A DNA stretch of 64,000 nt from Corynespora cassiicola (GCA_022059125.1 JAEUWY010000001.1:5022001-5086000); one strand, 5' to 3'; numbered from the stretch's first letter, positions 23,681 through 34,974 are shown. Notes: a model not told the origin generated them from the sequence alone. Made by a program: numbers and translations.

Positions 23681-24805
23681 ATGCGGCTTACATCTATTTC
23701 GAAGAAGCTGATGGCTTCACGCTCGAGAATCACGTCGCTCTTGTTTGATATCGTAACATCTAGTTATACAGGCTCATTGCACCACTATACCATCGACCCA
23801 ATAACGCAGCTCTGCGTGCACCAGGACAATGTGGCTCGCTTGCGCGCTTTGCTCGTCGAATTCCGACAAGCAAAGACTTCTGAGCTGGAGTTTGTTCAAC
23901 GAGCGGTAGTTCTCCCCAATCTCCCATAGCTTCTGTTTGTCTTCATATCTGATGATATGGCCCATAGGCTATTCTGTCCGCCGCCGCCGTCATTGGTGTC
24001 TTCTCTTGGTCTGAATTCGATGGCACCTTTTGGGTCGCAAAGATGATGTGGCGTATCAGCCTATGTTTGTCCATCGCCGCGCTGGTGAGTTCAGCGCAGC
24101 AGCGCATGTTGGAGACGCTTCCCGGGGATTTTTGGAAGGCAAGAGAGTTGAGCGACGGAGATGTGCAGAGGCTATTGCGATTGATGTTGAAGCGAGAATC
24201 GGCAAAGGCCGCAGAGAAGAAGTTGCGGAAGAAGAGGGTGGGTGGGCAGAGAGGAGAACCTTCAACACATGACGAAGAGGATGTGGAAAGAGCGGTGAAA
24301 AGAGCGGGGACAACTACAAGAGAGGAGCCCGCAGTCGAGGAAGAAATTCACAATCGGAAAATGAAACCGGATCCGCTATTGATTTGGGCATGGCAGTGTC
24401 CAGTAATGTTGATGAATTTCTCCTGGATAAGCTTCATCGTGGGTTATGCATTGCATATACTGACGCCGATCATACATTTGGAAGTCTGGAGTCTGGAGTG
24501 TACGGTACGTGCGCCTTGCAACTTCCTTCAACAATGCAATGGTACAGATACACTGACTGGGAAACATATCACAGAGCGCACTTACTACCATCATAGTTGG
24601 GGCAATTATTTGGATGAACTTTGAGGTTACAGGGCTTTTGGTCAGGAAAGCTATCCCCCAAGCTATTGGAGAAAGATCCGAGCAGAACAATAGATCCGGA
24701 GATGGGGCAGGGGTAGATGTGAATGTCAGCGTGCTAGAGGGCTTGAATCAAGGCGTCAGAGTTGATAGTACCCCACAAAGAAGAGCAAATTCCATGATAA
24801 TATAA
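23681..24805 (+). CDS. fungal multi-pass membrane protein, unknown function
   Basis: Built from three exons: 23681-23905, 23968-24504 and 24575-24805, all joined in phase 0 with introns of 62 and 70 nt, giving 330 residues. The splices restore hydrophobic continuity. Exon 1 ends TSELEFVQRA and joins AILSAAAVIGVFSWSEF, a membrane segment, followed by FWVAKMMWRISLCLSIAAL, a second. After a charged linker rich in Lys, Arg and Glu (about residues 125-210), a third (VMLMNFSWISFIVGYALHI) and a fourth segment (ALTTIIVGAIIWMNF, across the second splice) follow. The pattern matches a group of uncharacterised ascomycete membrane proteins that I recognise only by look. The start ATG is the first in frame and may not be the true one. 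It is convergent with the Fungal_N gene 126 bp away. Confidence 0.7.
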
Positions 24806-24931
24806 CCACTGTTAGTTACAATACACCAAATATCTCCAAAAATAAATTCCCAAAAAAAAGTTGCACGAATACATTCTATAGACCAATCAAACACGACTTG
24901 AAAGCTACTGGAACCGCGACAAATACCATGC

Positions 24932-26632
24932 TCAACGACCATGAGCTTCCATTCCATCATCAAAGACTACTGTCCACTCCTTGAGCAATTTATCCACCTC
25001 GTCATCGTTCCTGTTCACCGTGCCCTCCATGCTTTCTTCGTATTTTTCATGTTCATCACCTGTGTAGTTCTTGTATCTAGAATCTCTGTCAAATCGTAAC
25101 CTCTTATCGTATGCGTTAGCGCCGTCTCTTCCATCCGTGTCATCAACATCCTCGCTATCACCACTTGCCATTCCTTCCATCATCTCTTGTGCCAGACGAT
25201 CTTCGCCATATTTCTTCTCCTTCATCTTCAACTGTTCAAGCTCTCGGTCAATCTTATCAATCTCTGCTTGCAGGTCGGCTGATGATCTAGGCTTTCCACT
25301 ATTTCCAACTATCAATCCTTGGCCCTCATTCTCTCCTTTTTCTTGCTTTTCTTTCACCATCTTCTCTGACTTATATTCTGCCGTTATCATTTCTCGCGCT
25401 AACCTCCTCTCCCGCTCTAACATCTTTTCTCGCTCCTTGATTTCCTGCTCATGAACTCTCTCTTCCTCTAACTTAGTATCTCTTTCATCCCTTCCATCTC
25501 TTCCATCTCTTCCACCCCTGACCACCTCTTGTCTTTCGCTTCTTACACCCCGCAATGGTGGCCGGTGACTGACTCTTGAACTCTCTTCTACAGCACGAAT
25601 AGGTCTTGGCCCTTGCAACAAATCCCTTCGTGTTCGTTCTACCGCATCTTCGATAGCCTTTTCATGTTCAGCCTCCGTGTAAAGCCTATCAGATCCTTGT
25701 GTCGGCAGCGAAATTGTGTAAGAGGTATATTCGCCGTTGTTGCTAACTTCAAACTTTGGAAGTATGGTCGGGCTGTGGTGCGGCTTTATTGATAAGACAC
25801 CATCAATATGTCTGCGAACGCGCATATAAGGTTTGACAAGAGGGGCATAAGGTGATTTGACTTCGTTTCGACGCTGGAAGGTTTGGTTTCGAGGTGCGCC
25901 GAGAGTATTCTCCAAGGCTTTGAAGTCGCCAAGTAGACGTTCCAGATGATTTATACATGTGGTTAGGTCTTGGAAATCCCTACCCGCATCGCTAGTGGAG
26001 CTGATGGTCCATCCGGACATATCGTTAGGCTCAAAGGAGTCCCCGGTACCGTCTAGATCTCGATCTCCGCTGTTTGCATTTGTTGCAGAATTGTTCTGCT
26101 GGAACAAAAGGAACTGGTATCGTTTGGTAGACTCATTCCGAATCTGTATCAGCTCTCTGATCTGCTTTCGGTGTCTTTCCTCTGCCCCCCGACTAAATGC
26201 ATGCAATGCCCTCTGTTGTGCAATCTGTCCCACACTCAATAGTAGCTGCAACGTGGACTTCAGCTTCTCTATGTTGCTTCTTAACAAGGCCACATTCGTC
26301 TCGCGGAACGGAAACCTCCAACGTTCAACTATGCTCTTCTTAGGCTTATCAAGCCCCAAATCCTTCTCCAATTTTTCGAAGACAGATCGGCATTCTCTTA
26401 CTGTCTCCCTCGCTGTCTCTTTGGCGTCCACAGACCACAAGCTCAGCCCTTCCCTCTCATCGAAACACATGCTGAGCTCTTTCAGTACAGTGCTAGTCCT
26501 CTCAATATCTCTTGCGATAGATTCTATTGTCTCACTCGCAGAGCGGACTGAATCCCCATACAGGTAAAGGTTCTTCGAGAGCTTGAGGCCAAAGTCGGCC
26601 AAGCCGACGACCGCGGCTGCGAACTCTGCCAT
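24932..26632 (-). CDS. Fungal_N (STAND N-terminal) coiled-coil protein
   Basis: Single frame of 566 residues from Met at 26632 (an in-frame extension upstream to 26773 looks non-coding). The start MAEFAAAVVGLADFGLKLSK and the helices after it match the fungal STAND N-terminal domain (HeLo-like/Fungal_N), normally found in front of NACHT or NB-ARC ATPases in NLR-like proteins, where it acts as signalling or death-inducing part. Here no P-loop ATPase follows. Residues ~200-400 carry a YTISLPTQGSDR strand region; residues ~390-560 are highly charged (Glu, Lys, Arg) and predicted coiled coil, ending in DKLLKEWTVVFDDG. It is thus an effector- or adaptor-like architecture without a sensor. Function is inferred only from the N-terminal domain. 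Confidence 0.75.
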   Translation of the reverse strand: MAEFAAAVVGLADFGLKLSKNLYLYGDSVRSASETIESIARDIERTSTVLKELSMCFDEREGLSLWSVDAKETARETVRECRSVFEKLEKDLGLDKPKKSIVERWRFPFRETNVALLRSNIEKLKSTLQLLLSVGQIAQQRALHAFSRGAEERHRKQIRELIQIRNESTKRYQFLLFQQNNSATNANSGDRDLDGTGDSFEPNDMSGWTISSTSDAGRDFQDLTTCINHLERLLGDFKALENTLGAPRNQTFQRRNEVKSPYAPLVKPYMRVRRHIDGVLSIKPHHSPTILPKFEVSNNGEYTSYTISLPTQGSDRLYTEAEHEKAIEDAVERTRRDLLQGPRPIRAVEESSRVSHRPPLRGVRSERQEVVRGGRDGRDGRDERDTKLEEERVHEQEIKEREKMLERERRLAREMITAEYKSEKMVKEKQEKGENEGQGLIVGNSGKPRSSADLQAEIDKIDRELEQLKMKEKKYGEDRLAQEMMEGMASGDSEDVDDTDGRDGANAYDKRLRFDRDSRYKNYTGDEHEKYEESMEGTVNRNDDEVDKLLKEWTVVFDDGMEAHGR

Positions 26633-27302
26633 ATGGCAACGCTGTCCAATAAATGGGGACACTGTTGTGAGATTGTAGCAGAGTACGATCAGGTTTTGGA
26701 CCGCTCCATAAATTTGTCGGGCTGTTGTAGTATATGCATATGTGACAACTGGGGAGATTTCACGTTGGTACAAAGTGGGGTTGAGCTGAACACCCCTGCA
26801 ACCCCGTGATACATCCTACTCCGCCATTGCTGCTTCCAATCCAACACCAATGGGGATGGAATAGGTCGCAAGCACGAAACAGTCTATTGCATTTCGGAGT
26901 TTGCATTAATACTGCATTGCAGTTGGTTCCGGCTCATAAAATATATGGGGACTTCCAAGTCCACTTCGCTTACCTAGATGGAGCGTAGTCATGGGTTTCG
27001 CTGACATCACTTGCCTTGATCCTTGTCCTCCACCGACATCAACCAACATAAGCCCTGCATTTGCACCCCCTCCTGTTCCAACTTTGACAAGCCGTTGGTG
27101 ATCGGCAGCCATAGCCGTCTTTTATTGGGTGGCATACAGCGCCATAGCATCATGAGCCACAGGTTCGCGCCACAAGGACATACTCAGTATGACATCAAGG
27201 GCCCAGAAGCCCTGTTTATGGACAGGGCCCCTCATACTTCACTCAACCACTTCCATCAATTGGTTTTTTCGCTGTCTGTTTTCGTCCATCATTTCGCGTG
27301 CA
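26633..27302. other. intergenic between divergent genes
   Basis: Shared upstream region of the Fungal_N gene (minus) and the low-complexity protein gene (plus). Open frames continue from both sides but look non-coding. No clear TATA element chosen. Confidence 0.4.
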
Positions 27303-28925
27303 ATGCAAGACCCACCTCGACAAGGCGCAAAGCTTACAAAGCGACGGCCAAGTCGAGACCGGCAACCTTCTGGAGGTGCTGTGATCCTACCTGAAGCTGA
27401 GAATTTGAGTGCTTCGCAGCCCGCAATGCCATCAAACAGCAATGTAACTCCTGACAAGGAGAAGAAGTCAAAGTGGCGCTTGTCTAATCCTTTCCACGGC
27501 AAAGACAAGGAGAAGGAAAAGGAAAAGAAAGAAGCCCAGGCAACCGAGTCTGGAGGAGATTCTGCTTACGGCAGCAGTGAGCCAAATGGAAGCTCCAGGA
27601 CTGATGTCGCCAGCAGCGGAATACCAAGCTTCTCAAGTACTGAAAGACGGAGCTCTCGAGTCGACCAGCGCCCACCGCCCACAACTTTACAAGCACCTTC
27701 TACAAACATCGTCCCTCCCACTCCTCCTATTCACACAAACGTCGCTCCACCACCTCCCCAGCCATCGAATGCACCTACAAGTCAAGATAACATCTCGAGA
27801 GAGACCTACCAGGATGCGAGAACCGGAAACGTGGTGACCACTACTACAACCACTACGACCACGACCACGACCACGACAGGACCAGGGGGAACAACTACAG
27901 TGGAGCAGCCAAATGGAAACGTTGGAGGAAGTTCTCCACAGAGCAATGTCACCAACACATCAGGCCCTAGTCCACCTTCGCCTGCTCTACCCCTTCCCGA
28001 TCTGCGGGATCACGAGAGTTATAGGCCGCCACAATCTCCAAATCGTACCAATCCATCTCCGCCCATTCCGAACAAAAGCAACATAAGGCATAGGGTGGAG
28101 CTAGATTCGGTCTCTCCCGGCATTGAACACCCTAACCCATTAGTCTCTCCGCTGAGTCCGAATAGTCCATCCAGAGCAAATTTCTCTTACCCCGCGCGGG
28201 CACCTCCTTCAGGGGTTGCTCGAAATGTCCCTGCACAAAGCCAGCCAAATCCACAACAGCAACAGCCAAATCCACCCCAATTCTCGCAGCAACAAGCACA
28301 GCAGCAGCACCCTCCTCTGCCACAGCAGCAGCCACTTCAACAAACGGGAGATCATTTACAACAGCACCAAGCCCACCATAATGTTCCATATGAAGATTCG
28401 AGTCATCCTCAAATCTTGCGCCCTGGCCGCAAACCGGTAGATCCTCAACATTATGAAAAACCTTCGACAATGTCGAGCTTGAAGACAGCAGCAGTAGGGA
28501 TACATGTAAGCAACACTTGCCCCCACATATTTTGGTATAAACTTAGCTGACGTGAAGCTCAGGGTGCTGGTGAAGCCCTCCGTGGTGCTTTGAATAGTTC
28601 TGTTGATCGCCGTTTCGAACACCCAGACTCTGCTGTTCATTCTAAGAATCAAGCTACCATTGAAGCTGGTCGTTCAGAAGTGGAAACGGGCCATTTCTTT
28701 CATGGTAAACCCCAGCCTCTGCCAAGTCAGGAACCAGGCCCGTCGACCCAACAGCCTGTGGGTCAGCAAAAGACAGCATACTCCGGTCCACCTGTACCCG
28801 GCTCCCAGTTAGAAGGCAACAGCGGAGGCAAACTCAATAGTTGGGTGAAGAAGATGAAAGAAGGGCCCATGGCATCAGACCGAGCTGAACGAAGGGACGG
28901 AAAGCTGAAGGCTGTCAATGAGTAA
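27303..28925 (+). CDS. Pro/Gln/Thr-rich conserved ascomycete protein
   Basis: Exon 1 27303-28505 and exon 2 28563-28925 (57-nt intron, GTAAGC...TCAG) give 521 residues. The start at 27303 (MQDPPRQGAKLTKRRPS) was preferred over an in-frame ATG at 27189 because the preceding stretch looks untranslated; an internal Met before PSNSNVTPDKEKKSKW is a third choice. Most of the protein is disordered: a Lys/Glu block, 15 consecutive Thr, Pro-rich segments and a Gln-rich stretch of about 60 residues. The intron sits exactly before a conserved-looking module, GAGEALRGALNSSVDRRF. The C-terminus is basic (LNSWVKKMKEG). Function unknown; no membrane or signal segment seen. Confidence 0.75.
27837..27881 (+). 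repeat. ACN repeat coding for 15 Thr
   Basis: Fifteen successive ACN codons (residues 179-193 of the 521-residue protein), with ACC and ACG alternating near the end, so a hexamer unit is likely to have expanded. Confidence 0.9.
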
Positions 28926-29521
28926 CAGATGATGAATCCTAGTGTTTTTTCCCCGCGTAAACAAGGTTTAATTATGCTAGAGAGATCACGAAATTCCGAT
29001 CAACGATCCATCATATGGATATTATCCCATTTTCGTATGCTGTCTTATTATCTTCGTGCCTAGTTAGCCTAAGATAATAAGAAATCCACTATGGAATATC
29101 GACTTTCAAGTACTTTAGCATCATTCTGTATCAACAGCTACTTGCTGTATTGACTGAGTGAGAAACAACATTTTCTACCGCTTTTCTTTCACCTCCATAT
29201 TAAGCACGTCAAATCTAAGATTAAACGCCGCGATGCCAGATTGTTGAAACTAGCAAGGAGCTCTTGTATATTGTTAAATTGAAACCCCTAATTTGAAGAT
29301 GGTATTGCTTGACACGACTACCTACGTAATGTTGCAGGCCATGGGCAATGCTTGGGAATATTATCCACCACTGCTCTCTGGTGATGTCACTTATCGATAA
29401 GCATAGCGCCCAGCCAGAACTTCCTGCTGCTCCGAGGTTCGGCGAGCAACCCCACGCTGACATCCCACCAGAAGATAATTCAACACCTCGACACAATCTC
29501 CCTGCTAACCACCCAGCAAAA
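28926..29521. other. intergenic, AT-rich
   Basis: 3' region of the low-complexity protein gene and promoter of the rhodanese gene. The open frame of the rhodanese extends upstream to 29348, but that part lacks conservation signs. Nothing else seen. Confidence 0.4.
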
Positions 29522-29950
29522 ATGTCGGCACCCAACGAAATCCTCATAGACGTCCGCACGCCTGCCGAATTCGCCACCGGTGCTCTTTCCAATGACCTCT
29601 ACAAAGCCGTTAACATCGAGTACCAACTAATCGACCAGCTGCCTCAAGTCTACGCGGCACTCGGCGTTGACGTGAACGAGGCGGACAACATCACATTGTA
29701 CTGTCGCTCCGGAAGACGTTCGAATATTGCGCTCCAGGAGTTGAAGCAGTTGGGGTATCAGAATGTTAGAGACATCGGAGGGTTTGAAGAGGCGCGAGCT
29801 ACACTGAAAAGGGAGGAAGTGAGCAGGCAACTCGAAAAGCAGGGGGTTGGCGAAGTCGGCGCCCCGAATATACAAGATGATGGCGCGAAGAAACAGGCTA
29901 GAAACAAGTCGTTTGGAGCACTACTGAGTGGATTAAAAGACCTGGAGTAA
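29522..29950 (+). CDS. single-domain rhodanese (sulfurtransferase)
   Basis: 142 residues. Rhodaneses move sulfane sulfur from donors such as thiosulfate to acceptors such as cyanide or thiols. The sequence shows the start ILIDVRTPAEFATGAL (the DVR-P-E-F-GH-type motif), and the active loop CRSGRRS with catalytic Cys61, followed by ALQELKQLGYQNVRDIGGF. The loop CRSGRR is close to bacterial PspE/GlpE-like proteins. The start at 29522 gives a cytosolic form; an in-frame extension to 29348 would add 58 residues without conserved features and is not preferred, though a mitochondrial form cannot be excluded. The C-terminal 40 residues are a charged tail. Confidence 0.88.
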   Translation: MSAPNEILIDVRTPAEFATGALSNDLYKAVNIEYQLIDQLPQVYAALGVDVNEADNITLYCRSGRRSNIALQELKQLGYQNVRDIGGFEEARATLKREEVSRQLEKQGVGEVGAPNIQDDGAKKQARNKSFGALLSGLKDLE

Positions 29951-30158
29951 GAGACGACAGTCACTGCACTAAAGGAAGAAGTGGTTTGGTCTCAAAACGC
30001 CGTAGCGATGCAATATGATTGTGGATATCTACAGGTAAAAGCCAAAATCTCATTTCAAACGAGTGTGTGTAAGCTGGAGAGAAAGGAAACAGTGCGCCGA
30101 TTCTATGCATATCAATCAAAACTTCAAATCAACTTCTCTGACTCGGATGCAGAGACGC

Positions 30159-31289
30159 TTAAGATGGTGGGGCACCAGTGGGAGCAGCACCAGTGGGCAT
30201 GGCTCCAGAAGGAGGAGCACCGCCGCCCATGCCGGAGCCAGCGTCCTCGTTCTCAACACCGCCGTCCTCGGTCCAGTAGGCGGCAGCAGTGATGTTGTAG
30301 GCAGCTCCAGAGTCCATACCAAAGGCAATCCAAGCAAAGACACCCTCGGAAACGTCATCACCAAGCAAAACGTACTCGACAACTGGGTCATAGCCATCAG
30401 ACTCGCCCTCAAAGATGGAGTCCTCGGCGTTGGTAGTGAGCTCCTGAGTGTTGCTAGCGTAGGGCTCCGTGGCTTCAACGAGAGTGACCAGGTCCTGATC
30501 GAAGAACATCTGGCCGACGTGGGTGATGGCACCACCAGAGAGAGTGTTGTTGGAGTTGAGAGTGGCGTTCAGGTGGGACATGACGTGGATGTGGTTGGTG
30601 CGGCCAGTGTAGTGTCCGGGCACAAGAGTGTCGAAGGTAACAACACCGGACGCGTCAGAGGCCTGCACACCTCGCATGAAAGTGTTGTCGAGATTGCCCT
30701 CATCAGAAGTGTCACCGTTGCCGCTTGCCACGACACCGGAGTAAACACCAGTGGAGTTGCAGTGCCAGATCTCAAGGTATGCCTGAGGGACGGGCTCGCA
30801 GGTGTTGACGTCGATGATCTGGATGTCCAGAGTCAACGGCACACCCTCCTGGCCCTCGGAGATCTCCGATCGGACCAATTCTCCAGAGACCCAGTAAGGT
30901 CCCTGGGTGGTCTCAGGGGTAAGAATGCAGGAGTTGTTGCCAGCGAAGAGGATGGACGGGTCGGTGTCAGGGGTGATGCCCGTCAGGTTGCTCTTGTGGT
31001 TGGTGTTGAGCACCTCCTCGGCATCGCGAGCGCGAAGGTATGGCTTCTCCTGGCTGATGGATCGCTTCTTGCGCAGAGACTCGACCTTGGCGGCGCGGCG
31101 AGCATGCATGGCAACATCGTTGCCACGAGCCTTGAGAGCATCCGCGCAGTGCGCAAGAGACCTCTTGTGAGTGCTCAAGTAGGCATTGCGCTCAGCAACC
31201 TCCTTAGCATGCTCCTCGCGGCTCTGTCCAGGGTGAGCAATGGTCTGCTGAGCGAGGAGAGCAGCTCCAAGGACAGCGGAGAACTTCAT
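30159..31289 (-). CDS. secreted intradiol ring-cleavage dioxygenase-like protein
   Basis: 376 residues, intronless, with a signal peptide (residues 1-18, ending before HPGQ). Intradiol dioxygenases use Fe(III) to open catechol-type rings. The fold begins with TPETTQGPYW (Tyr132) and continues through LEIWHCNSTGVYSG to PGHYTGRTNHIH, where Tyr227, His233 and His235 are the other expected iron ligands, so the metal site looks complete. Residues 19-95 form a charged propeptide-like region. The last ~25 residues are Gly/Ala/Pro/Ser-rich. Such extracellular members are common in plant-associated fungi and may act on aromatic plant compounds (inference). C-rich codon use suggests good expression. 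Confidence 0.9.
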   Translation of the reverse strand: MKFSAVLGAALLAQQTIAHPGQSREEHAKEVAERNAYLSTHKRSLAHCADALKARGNDVAMHARRAAKVESLRKKRSISQEKPYLRARDAEEVLNTNHKSNLTGITPDTDPSILFAGNNSCILTPETTQGPYWVSGELVRSEISEGQEGVPLTLDIQIIDVNTCEPVPQAYLEIWHCNSTGVYSGVVASGNGDTSDEGNLDNTFMRGVQASDASGVVTFDTLVPGHYTGRTNHIHVMSHLNATLNSNNTLSGGAITHVGQMFFDQDLVTLVEATEPYASNTQELTTNAEDSIFEGESDGYDPVVEYVLLGDDVSEGVFAWIAFGMDSGAAYNITAAAYWTEDGGVENEDAGSGMGGGAPPSGAMPTGAAPTGAPPS

Positions 31290-31415
31290 GATGCCGGTTG
31301 TGTTATTGAGACTGACGAAGAGAATGGGCGACTAGCGGAAGAGGAGTGGAAGATTCGATGAGAAGAGTAATTGAAGCTGTTTGATGATGATCCAGAAGTT
31401 CTCGACTCTCGCTGG

Positions 31416-31423
31416 TATATATA
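31416..31423 (-). promoter_or_regulatory. TATA box of the dioxygenase gene
   Basis: TATATATA on the minus strand lies about 130 bases upstream of the dioxygenase ATG at 31289, a usual spacing in filamentous fungi. Confidence 0.5.
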
Positions 31424-34400
31424 CAAAATTCACAGCCCTCTCCCATATTCGCCCCTTGACGAAGTACCGACCAACACCCGCCTCGTCGTCAAGGCGTACG
31501 CAAGAGACCATCCCGAACCGTCCCCTCTACCGGCTTGGCAGAACATGTTTTAATGAGCTTAGGGGTATGAGATTCACGCAACAAGCATAAACATTAGCGT
31601 AAAGCGTCGCTTTTTCCGCCCCTAGATTCGTTTGAACTTCGAGGCATGGGGTACGTAGTCCCAGCTCAGCGAATGAAAATCCTTTGTTTACCAAGACGAC
31701 CTATAAAAACTCAAAACGTAGGTGCCGGGCCGACCCTGGGACGCCGGCGATGGGCTTTGGTGTTGAAGCAAAGCCGTGACGCGTCTCCTTAGGGAAGGCG
31801 GTGGATTCGGCCCGTTTTGGGCAACTGAGCCGCGAACGCTATCCCCACGCCTACGTATGCCTCAAGATCCTATCCAACCAGACTGAAGGGATTTGTTTTT
31901 TCTTACGATAGACAGCGTGCGCACTGGGAATATTCGCACCAGCCAAGACAGTAGTGAGTAATTAGACGACGACAATTTGAGCTTGCGTGTATTCAAGGCG
32001 GGAACAAGATGTTTAAGCTCAACAGTCTGTGCTTTGCACTGCTTGTTAGTTTCCATCGTCAGCCTCAAGCTTAGGCCTCAGCATTGTGGCTGGTGACGAA
32101 GTTCTATTCATTGATTGGGTTGATGCCGGCAGAGTTCCCATAAAGGAGATGGTGCCTGGAATAGCACCGCCCCATAGTCATGGGAGGGACGTTGCACGGA
32201 TGGGCAGCTTCAGTAGATTGCGTACGTAGTCGTCGAATGACAGCCAATGTGTTGGTCAGTAGAAAGCGGAATTGAGCCCGCAGAAGCACGCGTAATTATG
32301 GAGCATGGCATTTATGGAGCATGGCGTTAAAAGTTGGGGTTGAGAATGCTGAAGGGGGGATTTTCGAGGGCAAGTCTAATGGTGCCGAAGAATACCCCTA
32401 GATCGCTTCAGTTGCTCTCAGCAAAGGTAGGAGCTTACGACTGTGCCCTCTGGTGAACAGACAACTCGGCCGAACTCTCTAGAATGTTCAACAACCTTTG
32501 CAAGAAGAAACTTCAACGCCGTCACTGAAGGGGATGCAGACATCATAGGTGCTCAGCGGCTCGTACGAGAGATTCTCAAACATCTTCCAGCTGGCTCACC
32601 CCTTCTTCAACTCTTGATATACCGAGGTACCTGATCTACAGCATCAATACTGACAATAATCATCCCAGAACATAGTCTATGCCATCGTCATCGACAACGA
32701 CCTGCCTTTCACAATGATCGATCGAACATACGCGGTGCTTCCTCAGAGTCGAACCCATTCGAACTACACCATTCATATACAATAGGGATGCCTTTGATGA
32801 TGTCAAAAGAATCTCATAGCTTCTATAGATGAAATGAGCTGGACGGTGACATTCAACGAGATGCCATACTAGTTCACTGATGATGTAACAGTGATGTTGT
32901 CTTGGATTAGCATCTCCAAAGCAGCGTGAGATGCTGCTGATGCCAATCCATAGGACGCATCAATCAATGAGAATAACACAACACAGCGGCGCAGACAATC
33001 ATCTGTCTCGCCTAGAAGGCACATATGCGAACCGTGCTCATCGGTGAATGCCCCTTTTCCAAAGGTCCAATGCAAGCCACCCGCCTGTTCGAGCGCAAAA
33101 ATTTTTACGAAAGGACGGGAGTCTCACCGATTGATTGACTCCATCGAAAAAATGGTATGATTTCTAATGCCATGGACAGAAAACCCTTACGGCAGACTGA
33201 TGTACGCCTGGCAGCTGATGGCTTCATTGAATCAGCAACGCTAATGGAAATCAGAAGGATTACTGAGCACCCAAAGACCTGACAAATTCCATCACAGAGC
33301 TTTCTTAGCCTCTGCGCGCCCGACGTCGTCGTAGCGACCACATTCACACCAACCCCGGATCATTTACCCCATACCACTTCGTCTTATCTCACTCGCTTTT
33401 CCAGATTTGTCGGTCGGCATAGCAATGCCATGGCTTAAAACTCTCTATTGCTCACCGATCGCGCTTACTGTCGGCGCTCTGCGAACGGTCAGCCCTGCAT
33501 ATCCAACGTCTACACATTCCTATCCGAGTATCTGAGTTCTCTGTCTCAGCCTTACAGGATGATATAGCTTCATACAGAGTTGCCACATTCCTCGGTGGTC
33601 CGAGGCCCAGACGGAGACACATGTGAGTATTTGACCTCCGATATACGAGAGGGACGGCTAGCTCAAGTTTAAGCTCATGTTGACGATATCTTAGCTAGGA
33701 GGAACGCGATACTTCCGCCCGCAGGCATCAGGGTCTAGGGATACGAGCCTGTCATCACGCCGTTGCGCTAGACAACAACACACTCCAAAGACGCAGAGTC
33801 TGACTGGATGACCCTCTACACATCGTCGGCCGCGCTCACCATCGGGCAGCAACGTTTCTCCTTCTCACAGGCTGGAGCTTATGGACAGTCTCCAACGTGC
33901 CCTCGCGCATCAACATCTGCCACATCCACACCCACGAGCGCCCGGCCTCCAAGCGCCATCCAATCTTAATATACCACATATTACATTTTGGCATTCCCCG
34001 TCTCCCCCACAACCACCGAGCCCCCACATTCCGCCAACCTAATTTGCACAAATGAAGCCCGACACCGAAACTGCAAGATGCTGCATGTTGCCATCGTATC
34101 TGTGTCGCCGGGCCAACAACATGTACTAGGATGGGAGACACCGACATACATACATGCCACATGTACATAGACGCAGCATCCCACTCACCGATACGAACGG
34201 CCGTGGAGGAAGGGAAAAAAAACTCTGTGTTCCTCGGCCTCAACAATATCCATGGCATGGTCATGGCATGGTCATGGCAAAGCACAGCCTCGCCAAAAGC
34301 CCCCCATGGCATCCTTCAGGCTAAACAGCAAAGTGCATACACCCACACATGGACGAACACACATGCAACACGCGCAAGACATAGCTAGGTAGCCGATGGC

Positions 34401-34974
34401 AGAGGTCAGTAGTCTGTTTAGTAGCCCCAAGGCTACCCACCCATCCCATTCAACCACCCACAAACACACACATAGTCTCAGTAGCACATACATATATCCC
34501 GCGCCGATCCCAAGCAAAAGTACCGTACCGCACCACACCGTACCAAGCAGCCCCCTCTTCCCCACCCACTCGCCTCACTCCCTCCCAGCTTCACATGCAG
34601 AACTTTTGAGAGGGAAAAACGGTACCAGGGCCGGGGTGGGAGGTCCACTCTCGGATTTCGGAACATCAAGGCCCAAAGGGCCGTGCAGTGCAGGACAGGG
34701 CAACGCAGGGTAGAGCAGAGCAAGGGCAGCAACATCGCCATGGTACGCGAAGGCAACATGACACGACACCGACATGGGCAAAGAGAGAGACAGAAAAGAA
34801 GAAGAAAAGAAAAGAAAACACCAATTCATCCGTACCGATCGATAAATTGAGCTGCATGTTAAGCGCCGCCGCCGTTGTTGTGACGAGGGAGAGAAGGGGG
34901 CCGGGGGGGGGGAGAGGGGGTTGTTCGGTGTGGCGCTCGCGGTGTACTACCTACCTATCTGTCCTGTGTCCCTT

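Noticed and set aside
24043..24624. 193-residue single-exon reading of the membrane protein
   Set aside because: It starts in the middle of a conserved-looking membrane region and ends in polar read-through; the three-exon model explains both ends better.
26633..26773. 47-residue N-terminal extension of the Fungal_N protein
   Set aside because: Met at 26632 starts exactly at the domain's usual MAEF/MAEV-type beginning; the extension looks like leader.
30063..31361. 432-codon plus-strand frame opposite the dioxygenase
   Set aside because: Antisense shadow of a GC3-rich gene; the translation has no family resemblance, while the minus strand has signal peptide and iron ligands.
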